The position numbers and the translations under genes were made by a program. Below are positions 41,917 to 43,058 of a stretch of 43,058 nucleotides of DNA, piece after piece (within the stretch, counting starts at the first letter, position 1; each line of letters starts with the position of its first letter). Under the pieces are notes generated by a model. It saw only the letters and a program-made list of their open reading frames with translations. It was not told where the DNA came from and ran no database searches. Origin of the DNA: Shackletoniella antarctica (GTDB lineage Bacteria; Cyanobacteriota; Cyanobacteriia; Phormidesmidales; Phormidesmidaceae); assembly GCA_003241845.1 (NCBI GenBank), contig QBMN01000010.1, forward strand, positions 1 to 43,058, read 5' to 3'.

Positions 41917-42900
41917 TTGTCTGCTGCGCTTCGTCTCATGGCTCTTATGGTATCTGGGCTGGGCCTGCTGCTTGCCAACGGCTGCGCGGGCAGCTCTCTG
42001 CAAGACTCCCTCCAGGCCGATCCCCAGCTGCAAGATCGCCCCGTCTTTAGCGACGAAGCCAGCGACGAAACACCCGAAACCGCCGTCAAGCCTGAGCCAG
42101 ACCTCACCGCCGACCCGGCGGCGGCTGATGAAACCTCGCCCGCCAACAATACCGCCGACACCCCACGCCCCGGCACCACCGCCCAGCTCGATCAGGTGCC
42201 CGACGATCTGCGGCCCTACGTGCAAAACTGGCTGGCCCTAGGCCTTGTCGAACAGGCCAACGGCTCCAGCAGCAGCGCTACAACCCCCGACTTTCAGCCC
42301 AACCAGTCCATTACCCGAGGCGACTTTGCCCAGTGGCTGCTCGCCGCCAACAACAAGTTCTACCAAGACACCCCGGCCAAGCGCATTCGCCCCAGCACCA
42401 GCAGCGCCACCCCGACCTTTCAAGATGTGCCTAGCTCTCACCGCCACTTTGCCGCCATTCAGGGTCTAGCCGAAGCGGGCATCATTCCCAGCGCTAAAAC
42501 CGGCAACGCCACCGCCGTCAACTTTCGGCCTGAGGCCCCGCTGACTCGTGAAACCCTAGTGCTGTGGAAGGTGCCCCTCGACACCCGCGCCGCCCTGCCC
42601 ACCGCCAATGCCGAGGCTGTCAACGCCGCCTGGGGCTTTCAAGACACGGCCCAGGTCGAACCCCTGGCCCTGCGGGCGGTGCTGGCCGACCATCAAAACG
42701 GCGACTTCGCCAACATTCGCCGCGCCTTTGGCTTTACCACCCTGTTTCAGCCCCAAAAGGGCGTCACCCAGGCCGAAGCCGCCGCCGCGCTGTGGCGCTT
42801 TGGCAACCAGACCGAAGGCATTTCGGCAGCAGACCTGCTGGGACGACCTTCCCCCCAGTCAGGTTCCCCAGAATCGGCAAACCCCACAAACTCTCTTTAA
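41917..42900 (+). CDS. S-layer homology domain lipoprotein
   Basis: This is an exported lipoprotein with the lipobox LANGC (cysteine near residue 23) after a hydrophobic signal (~5-20). A disordered, acidic, Pro/Ala/Asp-rich stretch (~25-90) precedes two or three SLH repeats: VPDDLRPYVQNWLALGLVEQ with ITRGDFAQWLLA (~88-145), and FQDVPSSHRHFAAIQGLAEAGII with LTRETLVLWK (~165-215), plus a weaker third. The SLH part probably binds a cell wall-linked polymer. The TTG start is chosen for the strong AAGGAGGT 6 bases upstream; ATG at 41938 is the alternative. It lies close to a TMEM14-like gene on the other strand. Confidence 0.85.
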   Translation: MSAALRLMALMVSGLGLLLANGCAGSSLQDSLQADPQLQDRPVFSDEASDETPETAVKPEPDLTADPAAADETSPANNTADTPRPGTTAQLDQVPDDLRPYVQNWLALGLVEQANGSSSSATTPDFQPNQSITRGDFAQWLLAANNKFYQDTPAKRIRPSTSSATPTFQDVPSSHRHFAAIQGLAEAGIIPSAKTGNATAVNFRPEAPLTRETLVLWKVPLDTRAALPTANAEAVNAAWGFQDTAQVEPLALRAVLADHQNGDFANIRRAFGFTTLFQPQKGVTQAEAAAALWRFGNQTEGISAADLLGRPSPQSGSPESANPTNSL

Positions 42901-42913
42901 TTCTCCCCAGCCC

Positions 42914-43058
42914 CTAGAGCAATCCGAGCAAAGATAGCCCCATGCCAACAAACGCCAGCACCCCGGCCACAATCATAATCACGGCGGGCATGGCCTTACG
43001 CGTCTGCATCCAGCGGCGCATGAAGATCACCACCAACGCAGCGGTTACGCCCATAGCC
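42914..43058 (-). CDS. TMEM14-family membrane protein, C-terminal part
   Basis: The frame enters from the right edge and gives 47 residues with the family's basic loop RRWMQTRKAMPA and a hydrophobic C-terminal segment (VIMIVAGVLAFVGMGLSLLGLL). TMEM14-like proteins are small polytopic membrane proteins found in cyanobacteria and plastids, with a proposed role in lipid export (FAX in plants), but here that is inference. The 5' part is cut off by the window edge. Confidence 0.65.
   Translation of the reverse strand, partial: AMGVTAALVVIFMRRWMQTRKAMPAVIMIVAGVLAFVGMGLSLLGLL

Overview
The window is a GC-rich chromosome segment of a non-marine-picoplankton type cyanobacterium, probably a filamentous Leptolyngbya/Nodosilinea-like lineage (lineage is inference). 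Direct signs are the many copies of the HIP1 octamer GCGATCGC, the carboxysome shell pair ccmK3-ccmK4, the myxoxanthophyll genes cruF and cruG, a group 2 sigma factor, a HetZ-related protein and a cyanobacterial ctaCDE cytochrome oxidase operon. No rRNA, tRNA, CRISPR array or complete insertion sequence was seen.

Layout. 1-7.7 kb: gpsA, a hypothetical protein, a TPR lipoprotein, an SMP-30 lactonase-like protein, a ferric-reductase-like flavoprotein, a lipid kinase, a PAP2 phosphatase and a small membrane protein. 7.7-9.0 kb: a repeat-rich stretch with a CsbD-like secreted protein. 9.0-11.1 kb: an FAD oxidoreductase fused to S-layer homology repeats. 11.2-15.2 kb: an AT-rich accessory island with a WD40/coiled-coil protein, a truncated second copy of ctaE, a segment that looks like an integron gene cassette with an attC site, and a two-gene nucleotidyltransferase module. 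15.2-18.7 kb: ctaE, ctaD and ctaC on the minus strand. 19-24.8 kb: a small protein, the sigma factor, murI, a 43-residue membrane ORF, a polyprenyl synthase (plastoquinone side chain) and a CYTH phosphatase. 24.8-28.6 kb: cruG and cruF, then a GNAT protein. 28.7-33.1 kb: ruvX, DUF3727, mltG, yqeG and proB on one strand. 33.1-36.7 kb: a sugar transferase, the HetZ-related gene and a decayed 2-isopropylmalate synthase. 37-43 kb: small membrane and stress-type proteins, a Uma2 nuclease, ccmK3/ccmK4, a nucleoside hydrolase, an SLH lipoprotein and the end of a TMEM14-like gene.

How it fits together. Most of the window is core metabolism: respiration (ctaCDE), carboxysome shell, carotenoid glycoside and quinone synthesis, cell wall (murI, mltG), proline and lipid precursors. 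The exception is the island at 11.2-15.2 kb. It is AT-rich, and its right part (13312-15250) is bracketed by 457 bp of nearly identical ctaE sequence, as a single-crossover integration of a circular molecule would leave. Inside it lies an attC-like hairpin with paired 15-nt arms, two bulged bases and R-box-like ends. Its left R box is the exact complement of a 10-bp motif 660 bp upstream, as expected of an integron cassette. This is the most interesting feature of the window. Several dispersed palindromes and tandem repeats fill the intergenic spaces.
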